From contig CM048849.1 in assembly GCA_026545225.1 (NCBI GenBank), forward strand, positions 15,879,541 through 15,943,540: a DNA stretch of 64,000 bases, given 5' to 3'. Shown here in pieces: positions 12,901 through 21,527 of this stretch. The DNA is from Cornus controversa (taxonomy: Eukaryota; Streptophyta; Magnoliopsida; Cornales; Cornaceae). Every line of letters begins with the position of its first letter. Positions within the stretch are counted from its first letter, which is position 1. Made by a program: the position numbers and the translations under genes. The notes beneath the pieces are model-generated. The model saw only the letters and a program-made list of their open reading frames with translations. It was not told the DNA's origin and did no database searches.

Positions 12901-13313
12901 TCCTAATCCTATAAACAAAATCTCAAGGATTAAACAGAGGAAACCCAAGGAATGCACAAACCCAGATCATCTTATACCATCATCAGCAAAATTAAAGAGA
13001 AAGCAGAGCAAATTCTTTTTCTTAATAACATGAATCAAAACAATAACACAACTTTTGAGAATCCAAATAGTCAACCATTCAAGAAAGTTTCAATATTCAA
13101 GGTTATACGTATGGTATATGTATGCATGTATATACCTTCATAGAGGCAGTACCGAAGCATCTTCTCTAAGATCTTGAGACAAGTCGGGTCATCATCTACA
13201 ACAAGTACCCGAAGACTTGCCGGAAAATGGTCGGAAACCCCATCTCCAGATTTCAAAGTAATACTTGAACCAGCCATCGAGATCGATTTCGCTGCGTGAC
13301 CACCCAGATTCAT
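905..13313 (-). CDS. ARR2-like: Type-B two-component response regulator (ARR1/ARR2-like)
   Basis: Nuclear transcription factor at the end of the cytokinin phosphorelay: a His-phosphotransfer protein phosphorylates the receiver and the GARP (Myb-like) domain binds DNA. Six exons fit GT-AG splice sites in phase: 13136-13313, 12387-12539, 11902-12279, 2514-2590, 1102-2274 and 905-979. They total 2034 bases, 677 residues plus stop, close to the length of ARR1 and ARR2. The receiver covers about residues 34-150, with acidic D40-D42, phospho-acceptor D86 and conserved K135. A basic/acidic linker follows. The GARP domain is at about 212-271, with the SHLQKYR motif split across exons 4 and 5. The C-terminal half is rich in Q, N and S, as in activation regions of this family, and ends in a short conserved-looking tail in exon 6. 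The start is the ATG at 13311-13313; the frame is open a little further upstream but only with a GTG. No stop or frameshift is seen. The third intron is 9311 bp and full of transposons. Confidence 0.93.
2672..2711 (+). pseudogene. U6: Truncated U6 snRNA copy
   Basis: The first 40 bases or so match the highly conserved 5' end of plant U6: gtcccttcggg at 2672, then acatccgata at 2683 and gatacagag ending at 2711. There is one missing G in the 5' stem-loop and two or three substitutions. After 2711 the similarity stops, so the catalytic core (ACAGAGA to the internal stem-loop) and the 3' U tract are missing. A TATA-like stretch is only about 20 bases upstream and no upstream sequence element is visible. 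I read it as a dead copy, antisense to the host gene within its intron. An A-rich stretch lies at about 2731-2757. Confidence 0.72.
3337..3552 (+). repeat. 5' LTR of the Tork-like element
   Basis: Aligns over its length with 9079-9318. The 5' terminus reads TA instead of the expected TG, a G-to-A change compared with the 3' LTR, and the 3' terminus is CA. A TATA-like run is at about 3401-3412, followed by sequence shared with the other LTR. The Met-tRNA primer-binding site follows at 3558. The TG-to-TA change would be expected to impair recognition of the end, though an integrated copy no longer needs it. Confidence 0.85.
3604..6052 (+). pseudogene. Tork-like gag, broken by stops and a TRIM insertion
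   Basis: Degenerate copy of the capsid/nucleocapsid polyprotein of Copia elements. Recognisable pieces are the N-terminal [16 protein letters not shown] motif near 3650, the capsid core at 3779-4180 (with [13 protein letters not shown] and a frameshift near 4000), and a nucleocapsid zinc knuckle at about 5904-5950. The zinc knuckle should be CX2CX4HX4C, but the second cysteine reads Ser, so zinc binding is doubtful. TRIM sequence (4259-5894) separates the capsid from the zinc knuckle. Removing it together with one copy of its 5-bp duplication brings the two sides into the same frame, which supports gag being continuous before the insertion. Confidence 0.8.
4259..5894 (-). mobile_element. Tandem pair of TRIM elements (minus orientation)
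   Basis: Four LTR copies alternate with two short internal regions: LTR 4259-4512, internal 4513-4795, LTR 4796-5056, a junction of about 45 bases, partial LTR about 5100-5323, internal 5324-5634, LTR 5635-5894. The internal regions carry a reverse-complement Met-tRNA primer site next to the LTR (about 4781-4795 and 5620-5634) and no coding sequence, which is the definition of a terminal-repeat retrotransposon in miniature. Flanks TCAAG (4254-4258) and CCAGG (5895-5899) differ only by two transitions and fit a worn 5-bp duplication. The same family appears at 10437-11141. It depends on proteins from an autonomous element. Confidence 0.82.
6053..8975 (+). pseudogene. Tork-like pol (protease, integrase, RT, RNase H), degenerate
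   Basis: Protease active site D-S-G-A at about 6058-6070 with a stop codon just before it. A GAG-pre-integrase remnant (HHKLG) is near 6440. Integrase core has DVWGP near 6630 and SDNGGEY after a frameshift near 6812; the usual PQQNG reads PQQKG. Further integrase C-terminal sequence is open at 7114-7530. Reverse transcriptase is open at 7739-8275 with the polymerase motifs DVKTAFLHG and YVDDM intact, then frameshifts near 8270. RNase H (ALSTIEAEY) is at 8634-8975. At least six disruptions separate these blocks, so no full-length product is expected. Confidence 0.85.
9079..9318 (+). repeat. 3' LTR of the Tork-like element
   Basis: Starts TG and ends CA, and pairs with 3337-3552. It is about 24 bp longer, mainly from an extra stretch around 9125-9145. 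The purine-rich tract (caagtgagaga, about 9067-9077) sits directly before it, as expected for priming of plus-strand DNA. The duplication AGGAC follows at 9319. Confidence 0.87.
9543..10181. mobile_element. Possible hAT-like miniature element rich in GGTTCC
   Basis: Both ends are rich in GGTTCC/GGAACC in inverted arrangement (about 9551-9660 and 10033-10165). The right end reads as gtgcacccctac on the plus strand, the reverse of the GGGGTGCAC-type terminus common in plant hAT families. Flanks CACAGACA (9535-9542) and CATAGACA (10182-10189) match in seven of eight bases, the right size for a hAT duplication. The left terminus is worn or truncated. No transposase is encoded, so it would be non-autonomous. 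Confidence 0.5.
10429..11623. mobile_element. hAT-type miniature element, split by a TRIM
   Basis: The right end reads ttgcaacctta (ending 11623); its complement starts TAAGGTTGCAAATGAAT. The left end starts tagggttg at 10429 and resumes as caaatgaat at 11147 after the TRIM insertion. Ends therefore match over roughly 20 bases. Flanks GTTGTGAA (10421-10428) and GTCGTGAG (11624-11631) match in six of eight bases with only transitions, fitting the 8-bp duplication of hAT elements. The interior is a GAGCC/GGCTC-rich fold with no transposase. The TRIM sits only 8 bases in from the left end. Confidence 0.72.
10437..11141 (+). mobile_element. TRIM element (complete, 705 bp)
   Basis: LTRs 10437-10686 and 10895-11141 both begin TGTTGGAGAAT and end ATCAACA. 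The internal region is only about 208 bp: Met-tRNA primer site tggtatcagagcagg at 10687-10701, then short repeats, then a purine-rich tract (acttgaggggtgg) before the second LTR. A TATAAATA box lies in each LTR (near 10565 and 11024). Flanks GGTTG (10432-10436) and GGATG (11142-11146) match in four of five bases. No coding sequence is present. It is the same family as 4259-5894 but in the opposite orientation. Confidence 0.9.
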
Positions 13314-14069
13314 CTTTTCGAATTTCAGGCTCACAACAACAAATATGTGTATATTATATATAAGATATATCCAGTCCTAGAATAAAATAATCTGAACTAC
13401 ACCCTGAATTTTACAAGCAGAGGAAGATACCCAAATCAAGACATGGTTGTGCGCTTGAAGAAGTTCACTTTCCGCACTTGTGTTGTGGATTTAACTCATT
13501 TTGCTATATTCTTTCTTATTTGGGAGTGGGTCTCTCCGCTGAGTGTGGATCCAGCTCATGTATGAGCTCAAGTAACAAGTAACCCCACGCCAGCCAGAAA
13601 AAACATACTATATATATTATATATAAATATACAGTATATGCGCGTGATTGTGATTGTGATTGTGATTGTGATTGTATAGATGTCTCTGTGTGACTGTGTA
13701 CATGCGTATGTTTACATTTACGGCGGTCTTAGGACTAGCTGCTCTTGTTTCAGTTGTTTGTAGTAACACCCGTTACCGTGCTGCAGAAAGTCGAGTCATT
13801 AGCTAACTATTCTAGATCGATTTATTTACTAAACGAATTAATCTCAAACACTCGTAAACATACGTATATTTGCTACGATAATTTGTAAATATGTTTATAA
13901 ACAACTTCGTTAATAAACTCAATTTTAGCTTGTGAATATATATGTATATATTATATAACCTCACAAGTTTAGGCCCATACATTTTTCTTTTAACATAAAA
14001 GTTTAGCCATTCCAAATCCAACCAAACCCAAACAATAAAATGCATTACCAATCATTTTAAAATAAAATA
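13314..14069. promoter_or_regulatory. Upstream region of the response regulator gene
   Basis: Expected to hold the 5' UTR and promoter of the minus-strand response regulator. AT-rich runs at 13354-13370, 13610-13630 and 13938-13956 could serve as TATA elements, but none can be singled out. A GTGATT hexamer is repeated five times at 13644-13673. I see no coding exon in this stretch. Confidence 0.45.
13644..13673. repeat. GTGATT microsatellite, five units
   Basis: Five consecutive copies of a six-base unit about 330 bases upstream of the response regulator start codon. Probably polymorphic in length between individuals. Confidence 0.9.
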
Positions 14070-14340
14070 GACCAGGCCCAAGAAAATTAAATCAGTCCAA
14101 ACAAATCCCACGTTTTGGAAGCCCATGTATATAAACTCTTTAGCCACTCATCTCCTGTCAACCCTAGCCACATTCCTCTTGTCATCCCTAACTCACACTT
14201 CACTGTCATTTAGTCATCTACGTAATCTCTCTCTCTCTCTCTATCTCTCTCTCGTGGCGGCATAAGAGGATGGTGATATTGGTGACTTTGCTGACATCAA
14301 TCGAGCTCTCTATTGTGCTTTTCAATAATTCTGTGTAAGT
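14070..14340 (+). promoter_or_regulatory. Orphan promoter and short first exon
   Basis: In order on the plus strand: a site-II type AGGCCCA (14074), a GCCCAT (14121), a TATATAAA box (about 14128-14135), a telo-box AACCCTAG (14160-14167), a CT-rich leader (about 14226-14253), an ATG at 14270-14272, and a GTAAGT donor at 14335-14340. Site-II motifs with a telo-box are typical of plant genes for ribosomal and other translation proteins. The coding part before the donor is only about 22 codons and I do not recognise it. It would be transcribed away from the response regulator gene. No matching second exon is visible, because retrotransposons begin at 14562. Confidence 0.42.
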
Positions 14341-14561
14341 AAAGTCAAGCCTCTCGGTTCTCTAATCTATCAGAGGCATCATGTTTTATAGGAATTGATT
14401 CTAGAATGAGAAGAAAAGAATCAAAAATAGAAAATAAGGAAGACGTTATGGCTATAGAAAGGAATGTTATATTTGTTAGTAGCCAAAGATGAACATAAGA
14501 AGCATTGTAGAAAAGATGGTATTTGCGTAAATTACTCTACATGAGGTATCATGTTCAAAAC

Positions 14562-14928
14562 TGATGGAGTATTTGACTCTTAGTGTGAAACGTATGACGT
14601 GGGGGGCTAACACTAAGGTGACGTGGATAAGGAGAATACTTTGATCGAAACTTTTCTATCTCTAGATAGGGAAGGGAAATTAAAGAGCTAGTGTTCTACT
14701 AGGACACGTTCCCACTTAACCACTATAAATACAGGGACGGTCCATATACCAAGGTACATAATTAATACCCTCTAAGTTCCTTTACAACTTTCAAAGTTCT
14801 TTCAATTTCTGACTTGATCGTCGGAGCGTAGTCGGACAGCACCGCGCCGGTGCCCTTTCGATTACCCTTTATTTGTCTTTTTATAGGTTGACGTTTGACC
14901 AATCCAGGGGTCGATTTATGCTTCATCA
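14562..14928 (+). repeat. 5' LTR of the Tat-like element
   Basis: Begins TGATGGAGTAT and ends ATCA; paired with 23830-24195, from which it differs by scattered, mostly transition changes. A TATAAATA box lies at 14724-14731 and is matched in the second LTR near 23992, so it is the probable core promoter of the element. Confidence 0.88.
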
Positions 14929-14963
14929 GTTTGCACCGTCTGTGGGAACCAACATAAACTTGA

Positions 14964-16795
14964 TTGTTCCACACAAATCATACACGAAGTATGATGCACC
15001 TACGATCTGGGTTAGACACTATGGCCGGACAGGACCCTTTTGCCAGTCACGATCCTCTAATTGGGCAGGGCCCTCCTGCCGGTCATAATCCTCTAATCGA
15101 GCAGGACCCTCCTGCAGGTCATAATCCTCCAATCGCGCAGGACCCTCCTGTTGGCCATAACCTTCCTAGCGAACAGGACCCTCCAGCCGAACAAGACCCG
15201 TCTTTCACCCTCGATATTCCCGACTGCAATGCCGATTGCAGGACAGGGAGGCATGCAACCCCCTGGACAGATGGACTTCCCTTGGGCATGTTTGGAAGTC
15301 CCAAATGATTAGGGTCGTGTCGCAATGTTAGAATACCAGGTCTAGAACTTGAATTAAAGTTTGGCCTAGATACTCCAACAAAATGCGGCAATTCTACAAC
15401 GCCTCCCTCCTGTGGCACCGGTACCATCGCAAAGCCACCTTAGGCTTGTTGATCCAAAAGGGGATGATGTTGGGCGAGACAGTGAAGTCCCAATGGACAA
15501 CGCAACTAAGAGCCAATTAAGAGGTGGGATGAACCCAATCATCTAGTCCCGCCCGAGAAGAACCGAACCTACGGAGATTCAGGGCACCCAAGGGAAACTA
15601 CCTATTATGACATGGAGATGCAGGACCTTAGAGCCAGTGTAGAAAGCATAGCCTACGCCATAAAAGGGAAGGTCCTGCTACAGTAGAGGATCTGGTCCAA
15701 CAAACCAATCTCCTTTTCTTTGCGGGGGTAATGAACTGTCCTTTGCCCAACAGATTCAAGATGCTCACGGTTGAAAGCTTTGACGGGACCAAGAACCCAC
15801 TAGATCACTTGGAAACCTATAAGGCAATAATGCACCTTCAAACAATACCAGATGAGATCATATGTCGAACCTTCCCCACTACATTAAAAGGCTCTACCCG
15901 GTCCTGGTTCAATAATTTGAAACCCTCATCTGTACATTCTTTTAAAGAATTGAGTCAACTATTTGTTAGCAATTTCATCGCTGCCCGGAGACATGAGAAG
16001 CCTACTACCTATCTCCTAAATGTGGACTAAGGGGGAATCGTTGTGAGACTACATCAACTGATTTAACAGAGAGATGTTACAAGTGGATGCCCTGGACGAC
16101 AAGGTAGCAGTTATAGCATTCATGGGAGGTCTGCTACCTTCTAAATTCCTATACTCAATCTCCAAGCACCCTCTCGAAAGCATATCCGAATTACTTATGA
16201 AAGCTCAAAAGTGCATGAATGCTGAAGATGACCTTGATACTCCGAGGGAAAAGGGGAGGACAATCCAGCAAGGAGGAACGAATACCCAAGTATGGAAGAA
16301 CGTCACAAGAGCAGAGCGATAGAACATTGCGTCGTGATAAGGGATTCAATTTTACCCCTTTGAACACATCGATAAGCCAAATCCTCCTTTACATCCAGGA
16401 TGACTCGATGGTGGCATGACATCCAAAGTTAAAATTTGATCCCTCTAGGAGATCCCGCGACAAGTATTGTAGGTTCCATTGCGACCATGGGCATGATACC
16501 GACGAGTGTATAGATTTGAAAAAGTATATTAAGAGTCTGATTCAGAGGAGTCAATTGTGGAGGTTTGTGGCTGGTGATGGACGGAAAGCTCAGAATCGCA
16601 TACAGGACGATAAAGAAGACACTACTTGGAGAAATCCTCCATTGGGGGAAATCAAAGTTATCTCCAGTGGAATCAGAGGCGGCGGAGAATCCAATGTGGC
16701 TCGCAAGGCACATGCAAGAAAAATCAGAAGTTTCTTCGAAGTAAGCGAGGTGAGTCAATCGCTCGCCAAGTGCCCTCGATTGGATGATTAAGTCA
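14964..16795 (+). pseudogene. Tat-like gag, with a proline-rich repeat region
   Basis: An N-terminal part (about 15030-15215) carries four to six copies of a unit resembling QDPPAGHNP, each about 11 residues. The capsid core at 15731-16030 and 16074-16322 has the family pattern (FDGTKNPLDHLETY, then GSTRSWF). A nucleocapsid-type knuckle (C-H-C-D-H-G-H-D-T-D-E-C pattern) is at about 16467-16509. Frameshifts near 15310, 16025 and 16325 break the frame. Function in the family: packaging of element RNA in cytoplasmic particles. Confidence 0.75.
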
Positions 16796-19360
16796 TCACT
16801 TTCTTGAAGGCTAACGCAAGGAGAATTCAGCAACCCCGTGATGATGCCCTTGTGGTAACATTGATTATTACCAATTTCATAATTAAGTGGGTGTTAATTG
16901 ACAATGGCAGTTCCGCTGACATCCTGTTTATAAGCGCATTTGATTAAATGAGGATCGGAAGGGATAAACTCAAGCCTACGAATCTCCACTCGTCGGTTTC
17001 TCTGCAAAGAAGCTCCTTCCACTAGGCACTGTTGACCTCCGGGTCACTACTGGTTCAATTCCTAAGCAAGTCACTAAGATGGTGACCTTCTTTATGGTAG
17101 ACTATCCAACCACGTACAATGTCATTTTGGGAAGGGCCACGTTGAATGCCATGAGAGCAGTGACCTCAACCTATCATCTCCTCGTTTAGTTCCCACTGAC
17201 TGTGGTGTTGGAAAGCTAAGAGGAGACCAGGCCACTGTCCGAGAGTGTTATTCCACTTCCCTAAGGGAAAGGAAGGTATTAGAAACTCTGAGTATAGAGG
17301 GCCTAGAAATGGAAGAGAAAGAGGAAGTCTACCATGCGAAACCGATAGAAGAGCTAGTTGAAGTTGACTTGTATAAACAAGATGCAGGAAAAAAGGTAAG
17401 CGTAAGGTCGTCACTCTCACCCACCTCTCGGGATGAGCTTGTCCGACTCCTTAGAACAAATAGGGATGTGTTTGCCTGGTCCCACGAGGACATGCCCGAA
17501 ATTGATCCAACCATTGCCATGCACCGTTTGAACGTCAACTCAGTTACAAAGTTTGTTAGGTAGAAAAGGAGAACCTTTGTCCTACAAAGAAATTTTGCAA
17601 TCTCTGATGAGGTGGATAAGCTAACAAAGGCCAATTTCATATGGGAAACCCATTACCCAGACTGGTTGGCAAACATAGTCCTGGTTAAAAAGTCCAACGG
17701 CAAGTGGCGCTTGTGTGTCAACTTCTCACTAATCTGAATAAAGCATGTTCGAAAGACAGTTTCCCCCTTCCACAGATTGATATGCTAGTGGAAGGAACAG
17801 CTAGGTACGAGTGGCTCAGCTTCATGGATGCCTACTCGGGATATAATCAAATCCCAATGTGGCCATCAGATCAAGAAAAGACATCCTTCATAACAAAAAA
17901 GGGATTGTACTACTACACAGTAATGCCATTCGGCTTAAAGAATGCTGCGCAACCTATTAAAGGCTAGTGAACAGAATGTTTAAAGAGCAAATTGGCAGAA
18001 ACATGGAGGTGTATATTGATGACATGCTCATCAAAAGCTTGAGGGCTGCCAGCCATTTGAATAATTTGCAAAAAGCCTTTGATATCCTCGAAGGTACAGA
18101 ATGAAGCTCAATCCTAGTAAATATGTTTTTGGGGTGTCATCCAGAAAGTTCTTGGGCTACTTGGTTAGTAAAAGGGGGATAAAAGCCAACCCACAGAAGG
18201 TGTAGGCCATCCTGGATACAAAATCACCCAGAACAGTTAAAGAAGTCTAGAGGCTAACAGGAAAGGTGGCAACACTAAACCGATTGATCTCCCGCGCCAC
18301 AAACAGGTGTCTCCCATTTTTCTAGGTCCTCAAGCAGGCCTTTGAGTGGACGCCAGAATGTGAACAGGCCTTGAGTGAGCTAAAGCAGTACCTCAGTTTG
18401 CCCCCACTTCTCTCTTGCGCACATGCAGGGGAGGAATTGTACTTATACTTGGCTATCTCCCTCGTAGCAGCCAGTTTAGCACTAGTACGAGAGGAGGAAG
18501 GGGTGCAAAAGCCAGTTTACTATGCCAGCAGGGTGCTTCGGGGAGCAAAAAGGAGGTATCCCTCGATAGATAAACTGGCATTCGCCCTGGTTATGATAAT
18601 TAGGAAACTCAGGTCATACTTCCAAGCACATACTATTGTGGTACTTAATGATTAGCCACTCTGACAAGTCATCTTCAAGCCTGAAACCTCTGGACGACTT
18701 GTGAAATGGTCCATGGAACTGGGAAAATTTGACATCCGATACAGGCTAAGGTCGGCGATCAAATGTGAAGTGTTGGTAAACTTTATAGCTGAATTCACCT
18801 ATCCCCCAAAAGGAGAGCAAGTTCAACAAAAAGAGGAGGAGAGCCCAGTCCAACAGAATGAGGAGGACCTAATGGACCTAGGATACATTTGGGAATTATT
18901 TGTGGATGGATCGTCAAACGCGTAGGCCAGTGGCGCAGGGATATTGATTAGATCCCCAAAAGGGGAAACATTCAAATATGCCTTGCAATTCAGGTTCAAG
19001 GCAACAAACAACGAAGCTGAGTATGAAGCTTTGATTTCAGGGTTGAAACTAGTTGGTATTCTTAAAGTACAATAGCTAAAAGCCTACATGGACTCCTAGT
19101 TGGTTGCCCAACAAGTCCGCACAAAATACGAAGCAAAGGGAACAAAGATGAAATATTACTTACAAAAAGTACAAGAGCTTGTCACCCACTTTCAAAAATT
19201 CTCCATCACACAGGTCCCTCGCAATGAAAATTCTAATGCAGATGTTCTTGCTCGATTGGCTACAACACAGGAAACCGCTAACGGGGGGGTGCTTATAGAA
19301 TATGTGGACAACCCGAGTATAACAAAAGGAACGCCGTGTAAGGTGAGCCAAGTTACCTAA
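16796..19360 (+). pseudogene. Tat-like protease, reverse transcriptase and two RNase H domains
   Basis: The protease active site reads D-N-G-S-S-A-D at about 16900-16920, with N in place of the usual S or T. RT blocks follow: a segment open at 17309-17563, KSNGKWRLCV near 17690, MDAYSGYNQI near 17825, MPFGLKNA near 17925, and the catalytic YIDDML at about 18014. RNase H is open at 18371-18655 (YYASRVL, then YPSIDKLAFAL). A second, archaeal-type RNase H begins with ELFVDGSSNA at about 18895 and continues with TNNEAEYEALISGLK at about 19002-19046. Stops at 18242, 18655 and 18924 and frameshifts near 17727 and 17965 break the product. Confidence 0.82.
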
Positions 19361-19499
19361 GGCATGGAATGGGCAAATTCGATTGTCAGGTACATTAGGG
19401 ATGGTGAGCTACCATCCAAAAAGTCAGAAGAACACAGAATAAGGATCAGGGTATCTAGATATACCTTGATCGATGAAATCCTTTACAAAAGAGGAGTCT

Positions 19500-20551
19500 C
19501 CTTGTCGTACCTATGACGTGTATCGACGGAAGAAGCCCAACATGTTATGAGGAAAATCCACGAAGGAGAGTGTAGTAATCATGCAGGGGGCAGGTCTTTA
19601 GCTTATAAGCCCAACAACAAGATGCACTAGACTTTGTCAGAAAGTGCGACTAGTGCTGGCGCTTTGCCAACATCCCGAAGCAGCCCTTAAAGGAGTTGAC
19701 TCTTATAGTTGCCCCATGGCCCTTCGCCCAATGGGAAATGGATTTGGTCGGCCCCTTACCCACGAGAAAGTGACAAATAAAATTCACAATTGTAGTAATT
19801 GACTACTTCACCAAATGGGTGGAAGCCGAATCCTTGGCTACGATTGGAGAAAAGAATGTCATCAATTTAGTATGAAATTCAATTATTTGTAGGTTCGGTG
19901 TCCCGAGGGTCATTATCACTGATAATGGAAAGAAATTTGAAAGGCAGTCTTTTCAGAACTTTTGTGCAGAGCATGGCATAAGCAACCATTATTCCTCACC
20001 AGGAAGTGGCTAACAGGACGATACTCAAAATGATCAAGACACGCCTGGAAGACTCCAAAGTTATATGGCCAGAGCCGCTATCAAGCGTCCTATAGGCATA
20101 CCGGACCACTGCCAAAGTCCCCACAGGGGAAACGCCCTACTTCTTGGCTTTCGGAAGTGAAGCGATCCTTATAGTTGAAATAGGACAGGTAGCAAGTCAT
20201 CGGACTAAGCACTATGACCCCAGTTGCAATGAGGAGGAGCTAAGGCCTAGTGTTGACTTCATTGAGGAAAGAAGAAAACAAGAGCGAGTACGAATGGCGG
20301 CATATTAGTAGGCCATATCCTAGTACTACAACGCTAGGGTCAAGCAGAAGAGTTTTCCACCTGGTGATCTAGTCCTACGTGAAGTCACTCAGGCCACCAA
20401 ACCTCCAAGCACTGGGAAACTAGCTCCTAACTGGGAGGGCCCATACAGGGTGGTCAAGACTCAACGACAAGGCACATATTGGTTAGAAACCTTAGAAGGA
20501 AGGCAGTTGGCCCATCCTTGGAATGCTGAGCATCTGAGAAAATACTATTAG
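19500..20551 (+). pseudogene. Tat-like integrase
   Basis: Catalytic core pieces are visible: a DYFTKWVEAE block at about 19800, with the first Asp, and a TDNGKKFE block at about 19917, with the second. The region of the catalytic Glu (near 19990) is disturbed by a frameshift. The C-terminal part reads GDLVLREV and then LAPNWEGPYRVV, ending at a stop near 20551. The usual GIGFP... chromodomain is absent, as expected for Tat elements. Inactive as it stands. Confidence 0.8.
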
Positions 20552-20749
20552 TAAAGTATTTTTTTCACTTCTTCTTTTTCTTATTTCTAGCTTGCATTTA
20601 CTTTTGGCAATGTTATTTTAGAGCTTGGCTTCATTATCAAGCCTTAGAGCAAGACTCCAATTTTATGTTTATTCTTCTTCTTGAATAAGTTCTATTATTA
20701 GAATATCAATAAAAGTGTTATTCATTTCAAAATGCGTTGTCGTATTTAA

Positions 20750-21286
20750 AACACTTAAAGCAAAATCCTTCGGGGGCACACCTCTGCAGAGGGTCTTTGA
20801 TGAAAAAGGCGAGATGGATTAATTTCGAGAACATTGTCAAAATAGCCCTACAGGGGCACACCTTTATAGAGGGCCTTTGATGAAAAAGGCGAGATGGATT
20901 AATCCCGAGAACATTGTTAAACAACCCTATGGGGGTACAACCCTACGAGGATACACCTCCACTGAGGGCCTTTGATGAAAAAGGCATGATGGATTAATCC
21001 CAAGAACATTATTAAAACAACCCTATGGGGGCATAACCCTACAGGGATACACCTCCACTGAGGGCCTTTGATGAAAAATGTGGGATGAATTAATCTCGAG
21101 AACATTGTTAAAATAGCCCAACGCGGGCACAACCTTATGGTAACACCTCTAAAGAAGGCCTTTAATGAAAAAGGCAGGGCCAATTTGTCCCAAGAATGTT
21201 ATTAAGGAACCCTGCAGAGGGACGCCTCCGAGGAAAGTCCTTATGGAAAAATATAGAACTAGTTATAATTCCAAGAACATGGTCAA
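20750..21286 (+). repeat. Tandem repeat array after Tat integrase, six units
   Basis: Six diverged units of about 80-96 bp. Each contains a stretch like GGGCCTTTGATGAAAAAGGC, then GGATTAATCCCGAGAACATT, then a CCC(T/A)..GGGG box. The third and fourth units are the most alike, suggesting recent unequal exchange there; the last is the most worn. Such arrays in the 3' untranslated part are common in Tat-lineage elements. No coding function is apparent, though the minus strand is open by chance over part of it. Confidence 0.88.
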
Positions 21287-21527
21287 ATGACCATATGTGG
21301 GCATAGACCACCTAAGGACATATTATCCAACAACAAGTCTAGTGTGGAAGTCCTTTTTTATTCAAGATTATGCCGGGGGAGTTTTTCTCAGCAACTAGAA
21401 GTTACCTCTATAAAAAAATCATGTGATTCTTCATTGATTAAGATAAAAGGTTATAAGAGATCTACAAAGGAACAACATTGCACAAAAATAGAAAAAGAAA
21501 CAGGAATCAGGCATCAGGCTCCCTAAG

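Noticed and set aside
13071..13334. Longer start for the response regulator at 13334
   Set aside because: That codon reads GTG. The first ATG in frame is at 13311-13313 and fits the family N terminus, and the sequence after 13136 is intron.
20750..21286. Minus-strand open frames of 65-88 codons in the tandem repeat
   Set aside because: They follow the repeat period and have no ATG-linked domain. The open frame is a by-product of repeat composition.
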